NCBI RefSeq assembly: GCF_000143415.4
Contig: NW_003314281.1
Span: 180,417-244,416, forward strand
Direction: 5' to 3'
Length of the DNA stretch: 64,000 bases
Origin: Selaginella moellendorffii
Taxonomy: Eukaryota; Streptophyta; Lycopodiopsida; Selaginellales; Selaginellaceae
Part shown: positions 13,954 through 29,169 of the stretch, one piece after another
Position numbering within the stretch: position 1 is the first letter of the stretch
Layout: each line of letters opens with the position of its first letter
Made by a program: the position numbers and the translations under genes
Notes under the pieces: model-generated
Told to the model about the DNA's origin: nothing
Seen by the model: only the letters and a program-made list of their open reading frames with translations
The model's database searches: none

Positions 13954-14103
13954 AGGATCTTGTCCACCATATTGAGCAAAGATAAAAACCATCTTTTTCT
14001 TACAGAAAAAATGTTTGTTTGATTGGTTTTCCTGTACACTAATCTCAACTATGTGTGGAACTCGTAGTGTCTGTGAGTAAAACTCTTTACGGGCTTGATC
14101 TCG

Positions 14104-15866
14104 TCAGTCGAGGACGATAACTTCATCTTTCACTGAGGTTGGGCCCTTCTCGCGTAGAAGTCCACGATTGTGTGGATTCCATGGTCGAAAAGAGCCTTCC
14201 ACGCACGCGTGCTATGGGACAACAAGGAGCCAGAGAGATAAAGAGAAATCACAATTGGAAAAACAACCAGAGAAACTTCTACCTTGAGCCAAAAGAAAAA
14301 CTCGCGTAGTAGTCGAAGCTGCCTCTTTGGATCCACAGCCACCTTGAGAGCCGCTGCAAAATCTGTTAAAAAAAACGTTGAGTCCCAGAGTTGAGAAACA
14401 AAGTGGGAGACAATGTTGTTGTTTCTCACCTGGATGATGATCGAGGTAAGACAGGCCCTCCTTGCCATTCGGAAACTGGCAGCTGCGCTGGCCACGGAGA
14501 TCACGCGAGCGAATGATCGGCTTTTGAAGCCTAACGCTCTTGAACTTCTCTCGCAACTCCTGCGGGCAGAAAGGCCGGGAGAGCTCCTTGCGAAGCTTGT
14601 CACGAAACTCGTCCGCGTCTTGAGAAGTGCTATATTTGTTCACCGCAACCTGCTAGAGAGGGATAGAAACCAAGAACTTTAGTCGGACAAAGAAAATCTC
14701 GGAAAAGGAAGGGAAGAACTCACGAGGCTCCCGTCCGAGGACGAAGAATCCGACTGGTTGCCATTTTTCTCCTTGGACACTTCCTGTTGTTCCTCCTCCG
14801 CCTCACCGGGACCAAAAACGGGATCGTCCCACCTTCTATCAAACGCCTTGTGAACTGGAAAGTAAGAAGGCCTTGTTCGTTCTCGTCTTCCTCGAGCAGC
14901 AGCGGCCGCAGCGACGTTCCTCTCGTCCTCGAGCTTTTTCTTTCGTTCTAGCTCCTCCACTTTGGATTTCTTGTAGTTGAGCTCCTCCTGCGCTTCCTCC
15001 ACCTTTTGCCTGAGATTCTCGAGCATCCGCTGGCCTTCCTCCACCTCACACCGCATTTGCACGAGCTCGTCAACCTCCACTTTGACGTAAGGTTTCTTCT
15101 CCTCCACTGGAGCTCGATCGCGAGCACCAGCAGCCGTGATCTTCTTCTTCTTCCTCTTCTTTCCCATCCCCGGGACTCGCTGCCTCTCGTTGATCTCCCG
15201 GATCATGTCCTCCAGCATCGACCTCTTCTTTGCCGAATTTTTCATCGTCGCCCCCAAGTTCTTCCTCGCGGAAACTTTGCTGGGAGAAACTCTCGCTTCT
15301 TCCTCTTTGTAAATCGTTCGAGCTTGCTTTGCAACCGGAGGAGGCGGAGGAGGAGGAGAAGGAGGAGGAGGACGAGGGGGAAGAGCGTCCCTGGCCTCCG
15401 ATTTCTCCCTCGAGATTCCCTTGGATTTCTCAGGCTTTTCGCGGCGACTGGTTTTCTTGCCCTCTCGATCCAAATGCTCCTTCCAGACTGGAGTTCTGGC
15501 GCCACAGCCCTCGGACAGGCAAGCGCGCAGCGGCGTTCCAGCATCATCCTCAAGCTCTCGCTGCCGCTTCTCCATCATGCGCCGCTTCTTCCTGGCCATC
15601 TCCCCCGCCGACGATGCAAAGGGATCAAACCTCTCAATGCCGCGGATTTTGGCACGCAGCCGGTACCCCGATCGGACCCTCTCATCGCCGCCGCAGCTCC
15701 TCACGCATCTCCTCCTCCCCTCGCCTTCCGAGTCCTTCTCATCTGAGATGATGCACACCTCGATCTCCGGGGACTTTCGCTTCCTTTCTGCTAGAACCCC
15801 CATGCTCACCGATGACGAGCCCTCCATGGACGATCCCATCCACGAAGCGTCCTCCTCCCCTGCCAT
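14104..15866 (-). CDS. Charged coiled-coil protein with conserved plant C-terminal region, function unknown
   Basis: Minus-strand exons 15866-14724, 14649-14430, 14362-14283 and 14211-14104 give 516 residues. I do not recognise the family. The first 130 residues are acidic or basic with serine, and include RSGYRLRAKIRGIERFDPF. A basic, proline-rich stretch follows, with runs of consecutive prolines near residue 165. Two basic clusters, one of them GKKRKKKK, look like nuclear signals. Roughly residues 270-310 look like a coiled coil (ELVQMRCEVEEGQRMLENL and on). The C-terminal ~130 residues seem a folded domain: FRDKLRKELSRPF, LRGQRSCQFPNGKEG, SYLDHHP, KRQLRLLREFFFWLK and FRPWNP. The exon joins keep this domain in frame, which supports a real gene. 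A nuclear role is inferred from composition only. Confidence 0.75.
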
Positions 15867-16071
15867 CGTTGTGCCCTAAAATGGTTAAACCCCCGTACGT
15901 TGCAAGTATTATCCCGCGAATAAACCCACGAACAATGCCAGGAATCATTTCGTACAACTGCCCGTGCACGCATATACCACGAATAATCATTCCGTATTAC
16001 TCTCCCGTACACGAATATCCGACGAATCATTATTTGGTACGTATGCGACGAATAATTTACACCATTCCACT
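15867..16071. other. Short spacer with degenerate CGAATAAT repeats
   Basis: This 205-bp spacer lies between the ATG of the coiled-coil gene (minus) and the stop codon of the JmjC gene (minus). It has several diverged copies of a motif resembling ACGAATAATCATTCCGTA at about 15914-16065. Confidence 0.5.
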
Positions 16072-19347
<3,276 letters not shown>

Positions 19348-19599
19348 CCAAGAACCCTAAAACAATCTTTAACATATTGTATACGCCCTAGGGTTTTGAC
19401 ATTATCATTTTATTTGGTAAAGTCCATTTGGAGTATGCTCTATACGGATAGAGATTACGAAAACGAGCCCAGAAGCGCTCAAAGCGCGCTGACTCAAAAA
19501 TACCAACAAAAGAGGTACGTTCCTTTGGGAAGATTTAGGATAAGTTTATAAAATCTCTGACTACTTGTATTATAAGTTTTTTATATCTGTTTTGTTAAA
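19348..19599. other. Promoter-side spacer of the JmjC gene
   Basis: About 250 bp between the JmjC start and the decayed copia element. No gene was seen. Confidence 0.4.
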
Positions 19600-21500
19600 A
19601 TAGATATGGCCCTCTTCACTTACAATTGGTAACTGCTTCTTAGTGTTCTCTTTCTCAGGTTCCGGTTGATCGAGATGTTGGACCTGCTTGCTTCCTTATA
19701 GGCGGAGCAAGCTGCAATATATTTCCTGGTCTCAAAATCACCAGTCCAATCAGCATCACAAAATCCACAAAAGCCAGCATCTAGAATAGAAGAGTAAGTG
19801 AGGACAAAGAACCAAGTCTCTTGAATATAGCGCCTGCCAATGTGCCATGCCTGGATTCTCGGAAAACTTGGCAACAACGCCACTGCATATGCTAGATCTG
19901 GATGAGTGATCTGGATGGCAGCTCGATAAGGAAAATGTTACATGGCTTCACGATCAACTGGAACTTCTGGAGACTGATCAAAGGAGAGATGAAGATTAAT
20001 CAGGTGTCAAAACTGGAGTAGAATCCTGCATCTGAAAGGGCTGTAAAACCTCGTGAGTGTATTGCTGCTGAAATAGATAAAGAGAGCCACGAACTCTATC
20101 TCATCGCGAAATATGAAGGCTGAGACAATACTGAATCTCGCCTACATTATCCATCTCAAACTGAGATGTGATCTCTGATTTAATCTCATGAAGAAAGACA
20201 GATTGTTGGAGTCTAAGGTGAAATCATCAACGTAAAGAGCCAATATCATAAGCAAGTCACCAAAGCGTTTGTAATAAACATTTTGATCAGCTGCATTCAA
20301 TAGATAATAGAAAGCTATCCATCTTGGTGAACCAAGCTTAGGGAGATTGCTTTAAACTGTATAAGGATTTGATAAGTTTACACACTTTCCTTGGACTGTA
20401 ATCTAGTTGTATTGCACTGCTAATGCTAGCATCACTCATATAGTTCGAACCACTGGAGATTAAAGAATTGTATTTAGAGTCCAGGGCTGCTCTCCAAGCA
20501 GAGGCATGTGGACCTGATAATGCTTCATCAACTGACTGTGGCTCAGGAATAGTTTCAGCAAAATAACATCAAGTAGAATTAGACTTGAATAGCTGTAAGT
20601 TTCCTAGGCGGGCCAACTGAGAAGTGGACGGCCAGAACAGGGATGTCCAATAATAGTGCATCCAAAAGTATCACTTTGAGATTGAGGCTGATCACCATCA
20701 TCATGGGGTGGAATAGGCAGTGGTGGCGGCAGACGTGAATTTATAAGTGGCGGTGGTGGGGGTGCTCCCACTGGAACTGGAAAATCTGCTATTGGATAGC
20801 CATCAACCAGCTTGCATGTTGCAAGGGTTGATTGTTCAGGCTGCTTGAAAGGAAATATATCTTCAATCACATGAACATAAAGAACTCTACATCTCTATAA
20901 CCAACAAATCTAGAGGCGAACTTTGTGAAAAACTCTAAGGGTCAATAACCAGATGGAGTTTTCACTACAAAAGCAGCAGTTGGGAGCCAATTCCTCAAAT
21001 ATGCAGTAGTCACTAACGCCTCTCCCCGGTAGGCATCCAGCATGAGAAGCATAGTGCAAAGTTGCTTCAACCAAGGTTCTATTATTTGAGCATAAAACCT
21101 TAACAACTTTCTATGTTTGCTTCTCAACTTTAGCATGAAAATCCTTGAAGTGTTGGAAAACGTCTCTCTTGTGCTTCATGAGACGAACATCAACTTTGTG
21201 AAAAAAAGTCATCAATAAACATGACAATTACCACCAATAGAGGTGTCTCCCATGTCACATACATCTGAGTGGATGAGCTGCAACAGGAAAAGGATAGTGA
21301 TGATGCTTGCCTTGAATGCAAGCCTCGCAATCAACTAAACCATCATGCTGGTCCAAGTCACAAGCAGTAACGAGGTGTTTCTTGACCAGGGCTGGTGTAC
21401 ACGTTGAAAGCAGCAGTGCCACAGCACCTCTTGTCAATTTTGGGAAGCTTGCTTCCATAGATAGACTCGACGCCTTTTCCGAACCATAAATAGGAAAGCT
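19600..21500 (-). mobile_element. Decayed Ty1/copia-type retrotransposon fragment
   Basis: Minus-strand pieces occur in copia order. The GAG-pre-integrase finger is at about 21255-21400 (CEACIQGKHHHYPFP), running into the integrase start LIHSDVCDMGDT. An integrase core remnant lies at 20942-21136 (AYLRNWLPTAAFVVKTPSGY). The hinge before reverse transcriptase, a region with proline-rich linker and the C terminus of integrase, is at 20604-20870. An RNase H end with GFCDADWTGDFETRKY is at 19700-19790. Reverse transcriptase is mostly unreadable, with many stops and frameshifts. No LTRs were recognised. The right end abuts the oxygenase gene start at 21523. Confidence 0.8.
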
Positions 21501-21522
21501 ACCAAGGGCAAGCGGTGCAAGT

Positions 21523-24258
21523 ATGGACCACCAAGCGCTTCTCAAGGTACTGTGGTCGACCGTTCCCCGCCGAAAGTATGCCACGGGAGGCGAGGTTGAT
21601 GCAAGCAAATTTGCCATGCCTGCCTCCTTGCGAGTGGAGGGCGCTGGAGATCTCGCCCTCCCTCTCTCCAACGATGGCTTTCTCAAGCTCAAGGCCGTGT
21701 CGCAGCAAGCACCCTATGGAAAGGGCGAGGAAACTTTGCTCGACACCGACGTCCGCCGCGCATGGCAAGTGGAGGCATCCAAGGTGAGTTGCCCCCAAAC
21801 CCCAGACTTTTTTTCAAAGGTGGTACTCGACATGGCTGTTCCCGCGATGGAGGTGCTGGGGATCGATGCAGCTGCGCTTGGCTTGGACGTGAGACTGTAT
21901 AAGCTGCTACTGTATGAGCAAGGTGGCCACTTCAAGTCTCACAGGGATACAGAGAAGGAAGATGGCATGTTTGCGACGATGATCTTGCAGCTTCCAACGC
22001 GGTCCGGGCACGAGGGTGGCAATCTGACGATTCGTCACGGGAGGAAGAAGAGTGTCACTTTTGATTTCTCTGGCGCTGCTTCGAGGACGGGGTACTTTCA
22101 GACGGCTTTTTTCTGCGACTGCGTGCACAAGCTGGCTGAAGTGACAAGTGGAACAAGGCTCTGCCTAGTGTTTAGCCTGGTACGGAGCAACGCAAAGTTT
22201 GTGGATGTGGATCCTCGCAAGGTTCCACACTACTTGTCAGCTCTCGGGAGCGTTCAAAGCCAGCTGAAGGAATGGGCCGAGGAAGTGAAAGGCACCTCGT
22301 CACCAATCCTCGCGATTCCGCTGGGTCACAAGTACTCGAAAAACAGCTTGAGCTTTGCGGGGCTCAAGGGACACGACAGCGTTGTGGCGGCACTTGTGCT
22401 GAGCTGCACTGGCTTTCTGGAAGTTCATCTCTGCATGCTTGTGAAGGAAACCATCTCGAACAATGTTTCTGACTCATTCGAGGCTGAATACCATGTGGAG
22501 GACTGGACAACGATAGACGATAAAAAACCCGAGCACCTCAAAAGTGGCAGCTTGTCTATAGAAAATCAGGTTGTGAGGGACGACAGCGACGAGGATGATC
22601 CTTTTGGCAGCGGCAAACCAGACAAGAAAGAGATTGAGTCGTACAATGGCAACGATGGCGGTGATATAAACTCGTTCTATCACACTGCTGCTCTGGTCGT
22701 GTGGCCCAAGGATTGCAGAATCGTGGCGCTGTGCGACACACAGTCCATTGAAAGTGTAGTGAAGTGGCTCGAGGAGCAGCACAAAAGCGAGCCTGGCCGG
22801 ACGAGTGGGTATTTAGAGCAATACTTGTCTGCCTTGGCAAGTCAGAAATCTGATTCTGATTGGGAGAAGCCTTTTGAGATTCTGTTACAGTTTTGTATCA
22901 AGTACGACTTTCGAGACGCAACCTTCTTGGTCATGAAGAAGTGGGGGATGAAGCTCATGGAAACAGCAGCGCAGACTATGGTTGCCGCGGTACAAAAGTA
23001 TGGATGGGATGAATGCTACAGCGTGGTGATTGAGGGGCTGTTGCAGAAGGAAGATAAGGTGCCTGAGGAGATTGTAAGCTTTGCTGAGCATCTGAGTGAG
23101 AGTGGCTTGCAGGATGCTGCTGTAGTCTTTGCACAGAAGCTCTTGGCGGAGAAAGTCTGCAAGGACAACAGGTTCTTGACACGTTTGCTGCGCTTGTTCG
23201 TCACGTGTGGACGTGAAGATGAGGCATGGACGATTTTGGGTATGGCACCCACACTTACTAAGTGCTTGGTCCAAATAGGAAAAAAATGGGGAGAGCAGAG
23301 CCTTCCTCGCATCGAAGAGTTTTGGGAGAAGACACTGACAATCAACGAGGCCAGGTGGGAGAGTGAGGCAGAGAAGCCCGAGAGGCATGGAGGATATTTG
23401 TCTAGTTACTGTCCAACTTCACCAGAGAAAAAAAAGGAAAAGCTGGCTAAGCTCCAGCAGGAAGGAAGGAGGACATTTCTGGGAAGTGTTGCGGACATTG
23501 TTCTGGCGCTTGAGTCTGAAGGGTGTCATGATGTTGCAATGGCCTTGGCAAGCAAGAGATTCATCAGGGATGTTGACCTCGAAGAAATCTATGGTGGGCT
23601 AAGTGAAATTAAGAGTGATGATGCGCTTGTGCTGCTATTGACTTTCGACGAGAAGTTCCATGAAGTTGTGAGGACATCGATGTATTGTCGTAGTGGTCTA
23701 GGTCTACTAGAGACAGTGGTGAGAATGAAAGAAGCAGCGGGGCTGTTTGGCTTGAAGAAGGATGAAAAAATGACACAGCTCTTCTCGGAACTCTTGTCAA
23801 AAGCATTTGTAAAGTTTGGTCACTACCAGGAGCTGGCTGAAGTTGCAATTTGGCTGGGCAATGAGGAAATGGTAGAAAGCATAGTAAAGCATGTGAGAAG
23901 TGGTGATTCTTATCTTTTTGAGGATGAAGAAGATGCTGAAGATGCTGAAGATTTTGCTGAAGAATTGGTTGAGAGAGCGAAGACATGGGACGATGTTGGT
24001 AGAAACGGGTTGAAGAAAGTGATCAATGCTAAAATTCACTTCTTTTCAGGCAATGAAGATCATAACGAGGTGAGTAGCAGCGATGAAGGGGTCGATGATG
24101 TGGACGAAGAAGATGAGGAGGAAGAAGAAGAAAATGAGAAAGGAACTAAACGCCAAAAACTAAACCCGAGGGTTGAGCGTGTTGAGTATGACCAAAGGTT
24201 GGAAAACTCAAGTGCCAAGATCGAGAGGCTGCGTAAGCTTCTGAACAATTTGGCGTGA
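21523..24258 (+). CDS. Intronless 2OG-Fe(II) oxygenase (prolyl-4-hydroxylase-like), 911 residues
   Basis: One uninterrupted frame encodes an N-terminal 2-oxoglutarate/Fe(II) oxygenase domain of the prolyl 4-hydroxylase type. The iron ligands look complete: His140 and Asp142 in SHRDTEKED and His202 in CDCVHKL, with the 2OG-binding Arg212 in SGTRLCLVFSL. The segment APYGKGEETLLDTDVRRAW just upstream is typical of a subgroup I know mainly from fungi and protists. The remaining ~690 residues form a helical region of unknown fold, an acidic stretch (DDVDEEDEEEEEE) near residue 860, and a basic KRQKLNPR. Substrate is unknown. All multi-domain neighbours in this arm are rich in introns, so its lack of introns suggests a retrocopy or horizontal acquisition. 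The start is the first ATG of the frame; upstream is copia-derived, so a lost 5' exon cannot be excluded. Confidence 0.82.
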   Translation: MDHQALLKVLWSTVPRRKYATGGEVDASKFAMPASLRVEGAGDLALPLSNDGFLKLKAVSQQAPYGKGEETLLDTDVRRAWQVEASKVSCPQTPDFFSKVVLDMAVPAMEVLGIDAAALGLDVRLYKLLLYEQGGHFKSHRDTEKEDGMFATMILQLPTRSGHEGGNLTIRHGRKKSVTFDFSGAASRTGYFQTAFFCDCVHKLAEVTSGTRLCLVFSLVRSNAKFVDVDPRKVPHYLSALGSVQSQLKEWAEEVKGTSSPILAIPLGHKYSKNSLSFAGLKGHDSVVAALVLSCTGFLEVHLCMLVKETISNNVSDSFEAEYHVEDWTTIDDKKPEHLKSGSLSIENQVVRDDSDEDDPFGSGKPDKKEIESYNGNDGGDINSFYHTAALVVWPKDCRIVALCDTQSIESVVKWLEEQHKSEPGRTSGYLEQYLSALASQKSDSDWEKPFEILLQFCIKYDFRDATFLVMKKWGMKLMETAAQTMVAAVQKYGWDECYSVVIEGLLQKEDKVPEEIVSFAEHLSESGLQDAAVVFAQKLLAEKVCKDNRFLTRLLRLFVTCGREDEAWTILGMAPTLTKCLVQIGKKWGEQSLPRIEEFWEKTLTINEARWESEAEKPERHGGYLSSYCPTSPEKKKEKLAKLQQEGRRTFLGSVADIVLALESEGCHDVAMALASKRFIRDVDLEEIYGGLSEIKSDDALVLLLTFDEKFHEVVRTSMYCRSGLGLLETVVRMKEAAGLFGLKKDEKMTQLFSELLSKAFVKFGHYQELAEVAIWLGNEEMVESIVKHVRSGDSYLFEDEEDAEDAEDFAEELVERAKTWDDVGRNGLKKVINAKIHFFSGNEDHNEVSSSDEGVDDVDEEDEEEEEENEKGTKRQKLNPRVERVEYDQRLENSSAKIERLRKLLNNLA

Positions 24259-24339
24259 ATGTCTTTATTTTGATTTATTTCAGTCTTATTATTCCTATTT
24301 AAAAGTAGCCCGCTTTTTACGTCTTTTTGATAGGTAGTT

Positions 24340-24840
24340 TCAAATCACCATCTGGTGCCACAGTTAAGCGACTACAGTCTCGCTCATCCCGATTGATGAT
24401 GCTACCATGCCATCCAGCTTCGACTTCCATCGCTCGATCCACCCTCTGTTGTCACGGCACGGATTCCATCTGATGATCTCACACTTGAGCTTGGTGACCT
24501 TGGCTGAAAGAGTTTCGTTGTCGAGCTTGATGCAAACTTTGGCAATGTGTTGACGGAGCTCGTCGAAGTTGACCTAGGCAGCTTGGATCTTGTAAACCTT
24601 GTATATGCCCTGGAACGAGCTTCCCGGTTGTGCTCGGATCCTTGATTGAAAAAGTGTGTCTCACCTTGAAATATGGCTCTTGAAGCCTGCCAAGAGGAAG
24701 TGAAACTGGAAAGATCGAAACTCTACCACACCAGCTCTTTCTTCATGTTTCATAGTCATCACGAAGAACCATAAGAGGACAGTCTTTTCCTGGGATTGTC
24801 TTTAACTTTCTTTTAGACTATATTAGTATTTACACTAATT
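24340..24840 (-). pseudogene. Chimeric pseudogene: LEA14-like piece joined to JmjC-gene piece
   Basis: Bases about 24345-24645 match exon 2 of the LEA14-like gene (44110-44500) in the same orientation, with scattered substitutions and small deletions (for example GATGATCTCACACTTGAGCT is shared). Bases 24655-24810 then match the JmjC gene around 16597-16960 (TGTCTCACCTTGAAATATGG and CATAAGAGGACAGTCTTTTC), with internal deletions and part of an intron retained. No frame is maintained. This is a DNA-level mosaic of two genes present elsewhere in the window. Confidence 0.85.
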
Positions 24841-24934
24841 ATTTAAGTTAGAATTCCCTACTTTATAATGTATATTTATATAATATTTTATAAAATCCTT
24901 TTGAGTGTAATTATAGGATATGCCATATTTTATT

Positions 24935-25085
24935 TTAGATGTGTGTTACTAGCATAGTGGGATTTTGATACTTGTCAGATTGGTTTCAATTCAGACCACT
25001 TACTCTTATATATATGCTAGGGTTTTTGGGCTATGTATATTTCTATATTCTTTTTCCATATTTCATACACTCACATTGGTAGAGA
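24935..25085 (+). repeat. LTR-like repeat, inverted copy of 29170-29320
   Basis: Aligned by eye with the reverse complement of 29170-29320. Shared words include ATAGTGGGATTTTG, GCTAGGGTTTTT and TTCCATATT, separated by diverged bases. It probably derives from the LTR of a gypsy copy in the other orientation. Confidence 0.65.
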
Positions 25086-28000
25086 TAAAGAGCAAATTTG
25101 ATGAGGAGTGCTTGGATTTGGGATTTTAGTTTAGATTTAGCTTTTGCATAATTTAAATCTCCCTTTCCTTCTAGTTTTTTTCCATTTATTTTCTTTTGCT
25201 TTTTTCTTTTCATTCATCTTCATGGTAGAGCAATAATCTCTTCCTCTTACTTTATAGCAATAGTTAGTACAATTGCTTAATGCTATGTGATTGCATTTGA
25301 ACAACCAAACTCAATTGATAGCGGTATTCACGGCACATGGTATAACTCTTCCTACTTTTATTGTGCACACTTAATTCCAACTATGGAAACAATGAATGCG
25401 AAGAAAGCATCAAAGCTCTTTTTCCATAAAATAGTACGGGTTTATAGTCTTCCCAAAGAGATATTTTTTTGTTCTTTACAATCCAATACACTTCTCTGTC
25501 TTTGTGAATGGAAAAGAACAGTTACAACTCTTCAAGAGCCCCACACTTTTGACATCCTACCCATTAGATTAACTAGAGACCAAATATTAATTTTAATATG
25601 TGGTATAATTTCCCTAGCTAATCAATAGAGTTTAATACTAAATGTAAATTCTTAAATTTGGACTTTTTGGGAGGTCACATAACCAAGAACCCAAAGATGT
25701 TTAACTCTAAGTATTCCAAAACCCTTAACCAATTAAAAAATGGTACTCTTGTTTATGGGTCTTTTCCTTTTATATTTAAACTTTTATAGATAATTTGTCA
25801 AGTTGTTTTCTTTTGTTGAGTACACTTATTAGCAATAAAAATTAAGGAATGGACAACCTTAAATGATTTAGTAGCTACACTCAACTCCTTAAATACTACT
25901 AGTTTATATGAATTTACAATTTATGCCAAAGCTATCATGTTTAGCTTCTTGAATGTGCATTTTTTACATTGTAGATCCTTTGTGTTGAATCTTATCACAA
26001 TGTTAAATCATTCCACCCAAAATATAAATGTAAAATATTGATCAACTTTATCATTTTTGGCATACTTGATTATGCTCCTCTTAGATAACAATATCAATAT
26101 TGAGGTGTTTTCTCTTCAAGCTGTCCAAATTCTTATTAATGTCATATTGGAGAAACAAAATAAAAAATAAAAAAATTTAAATATTTAAGAAAATTTAAAT
26201 GCCTTGAATAGAATATGTATATAGATGTATTAAAGAAACTTGGTAGCTATTATGCTTCTTAGACTAGTTTTCATTAGCTATTATCATGTTAAACTAGATT
26301 TTTTGCTTCATGAGTTTGTTTATAATATTGATAGCATTTACTTGGAAAATGTTTCACATAACTATGATTGTGTATGGAAAAGTTGTTTTAACTACCACAT
26401 CTTTATATAAAAATAATTATATTTAACAAAGAATCTAAAAAAGAAATAAGTGTATCTATTCATTAAAGTTAAAGTTGTAATGAGCACCATATGATCTTTA
26501 TCTTAAAACTCTAGCATTGCAACATCTACTATAACATAATATCTCATAATCTCCTTATCAAGTAAATTTGGATAGCTCAAAATTATCCATAGCAATTATG
26601 CCTCAAGTTGGTAATTTCCTTCCTATATAAGCAATATCTGATTAAAAAAAACCTTCTTTTATTTAACACAAGTTTCATCTATTAAAGTTATTAAATCATT
26701 GTCATATTTTATTCCATTAAGCTCTTTTCTCCTTCAAGAGCATTAGATCTTTCATCATGATAAATTTTAACTCTATATTCACAAAACCTCATTGTTGAAT
26801 AAAAAACTTAATTTAGTCTATAATATCCACCACTAATCACATAATTGGATTTGAAAGATCACTTTTATTTTAAATTTCAAGGGACACTATTTAAAACTTC
26901 CTTTTATATTAATGGTTTTTCTTTCCACTTTTATTTTACTTTAACTTCATCCTTGGCTTCACTTTATTCCTTTGTAACTATCTTTTTTTGTGTAGCTTGA
27001 CTCTCTAAAGGGTCAAGGCCATTATGTTCATCTTTTTCATCTTGCAATTATTCCTTAAACTCATTTCCCGATGATTTAAGATTTTCAATCTACTTGGGAT
27101 TTATAATTTGCTCATTTTCAAAAGAATTACTTGACAAAGCTTAAGAAATATTTTATTGCCGATATTGTGGCTATATTTTTTATGGTTTTTATAAAATTAT
27201 TCTCAATAAATATTGCCTTTTTATACGTGTTCAAGCAAATTGGTGAAGTCTATAAAGCACAAGTATAAACCTAAGAAAAAAAATTGAAGATCAATAATTG
27301 AATTATAAGGTGGCTCAACTGGTGGTAGCTTCAATTATAGGATTTAGCTATGGTTCAAGTTGTAAAGAGAGCCATGACACCAATCCCCCTTATATAGCAA
27401 GTTAAGCTTTACCACCACTTGAGCTACTATAAGGTAGTTATGATGTTGCTCCTTTTCATGTGTATCATAAATGTGATTATAGATATTAAAAGATGTTTAT
27501 CAATAAATACTTTTGGATATTTTTCTCTTACTTTCGTAATGGCAAGAAATCATTGTTATACCTTTATAAATCTCCACCCAAATTAGTTAATAAACTAGTC
27601 TTTACATGTATAATTGGTTAGAAGAGCATAAAAATGGAATTTTTAAGTGTTATTAGTCAAACATACTTAACATAGTTGGAGAAACTCATTCTAAATATTT
27701 CAAATGTTCCAAGTGTATAGAGATAGTGGATAAGTCTTAATCCTAGCCCTAACCCAATTCTATATCAACTCTAGAAACCCTTAAAAGCCTTAAATCATCT
27801 TTTAACAATAAAATATTACTATTATAACTTGATTTCTCTTGAAGAATATTTTTATTTTAAGTATAGTTGAAGATCCAATAATACATGATGTTGTGATGAT
27901 GATAATAAAATATCAAGAGTACTAGAAATAAAGTTGTTAGTAGAGATGGGATCCTTATATGGTTTTTTTTAGCTTCAAACTTAATCTGATTAGAATGCTA

Positions 28001-29169
28001 CAAAGGGCTCAAGGTATGGGGTTGTTTTGGGTTAATATGATAAAGAATTCTTTAAATGGAAAAATGTATTATACACAAATTCGATTGGAAAAGCAAAATT
28101 TCAATTAAAAGAGTTTATGGTAGATGCCTAAATGCAAACCAAAAAGGATTTTTTTTCAACAATAAATGAAAAAAAGCCATTTCCATTATCGATAATGGCA
28201 AGCTTTTCAATGGTAGTGGCAAACTCAACAAAAAATATGGATACAAAAGGATATATAAGTAGTGGATTTGTGTTTGAGGTACTAAAGGTTATAAAAATTA
28301 CAAGCATATTGATTTGAAACATCAATATAATAACTCTTATGAACTAATTTAGACTTTTTGAAAATTATGATAGAGAGGTCTTTTAGCTTCCACCTTTTAT
28401 AGTATGTAGATTACTATATAAATTTAACACACTCAATAATCCTCCACAACATTGTACAGTTCATATCCAAAAATTAGAATATAGACTATAGATTTGGCTA
28501 ATTGAAGAAAGGGTATAACAAAAGTTAAGCATCAGGCTTTAGTGGAAATAAGATTAATCTCAATGTAAGCTCTTGAATTTTGACTTTTGAAAAAGTCACC
28601 CAATTTAGTATTACCCAACTTACTATTACTCAAATTCAACGACACTTAACCTCAAATATCCAAAGATTTTTAACCGATTGAAAAATAAAGTTTACTCTTG
28701 TTCATAAACCTTTTCTCTTTATTTTTGAACTCTTTACATAAAGTGTCTATTATGTATTTTTTTTCTTACATTCAGCATTTTTCTTAAGAAATTATAAAAA
28801 TAAATAAACAATAAATGTGTGAAGATTATTAGTACTTGATCAAAAAATGCAAATGCAATATATTTAAGGCATCATATTTGAAGGTGAAAGTTAAAAATAT
28901 CAACATCAAGTTTAGAATATCACAACTAACTAGTTCTTAAGATGCATTTATATATACATCCTTTTAATATTAGACTTTTGATAAGTCTTTCCTTGCAAGT
29001 ATATATGTATTGTATACTTCTTAAAATGAATCTAAATATTAAACTTTGGGTTTACCACCCTATAATATTTGAACATGAGGTGTTTATAACATTGAAAAAG
29101 AATTAGATATTGGTATTGTATTTAAATTTAATATAATTTAATTTATAATTCAATTTTTATTTGTAAATT

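Noticed and set aside
15006-15879. Plus-strand frames of 150-246 codons opposite the coiled-coil gene
   Set aside because: They are antisense shadows of a GC-rich, charged coding exon on the minus strand and show no family similarity.
25287-25628. 113-codon plus-strand frame in AT-rich DNA
   Set aside because: It overlaps a diverged copy of the small LTR-type repeat and has no similarity to a protein.
28128-28325. Short frames on both strands
   Set aside because: Low-complexity AT-rich sequence; no homology and no splice or start context.
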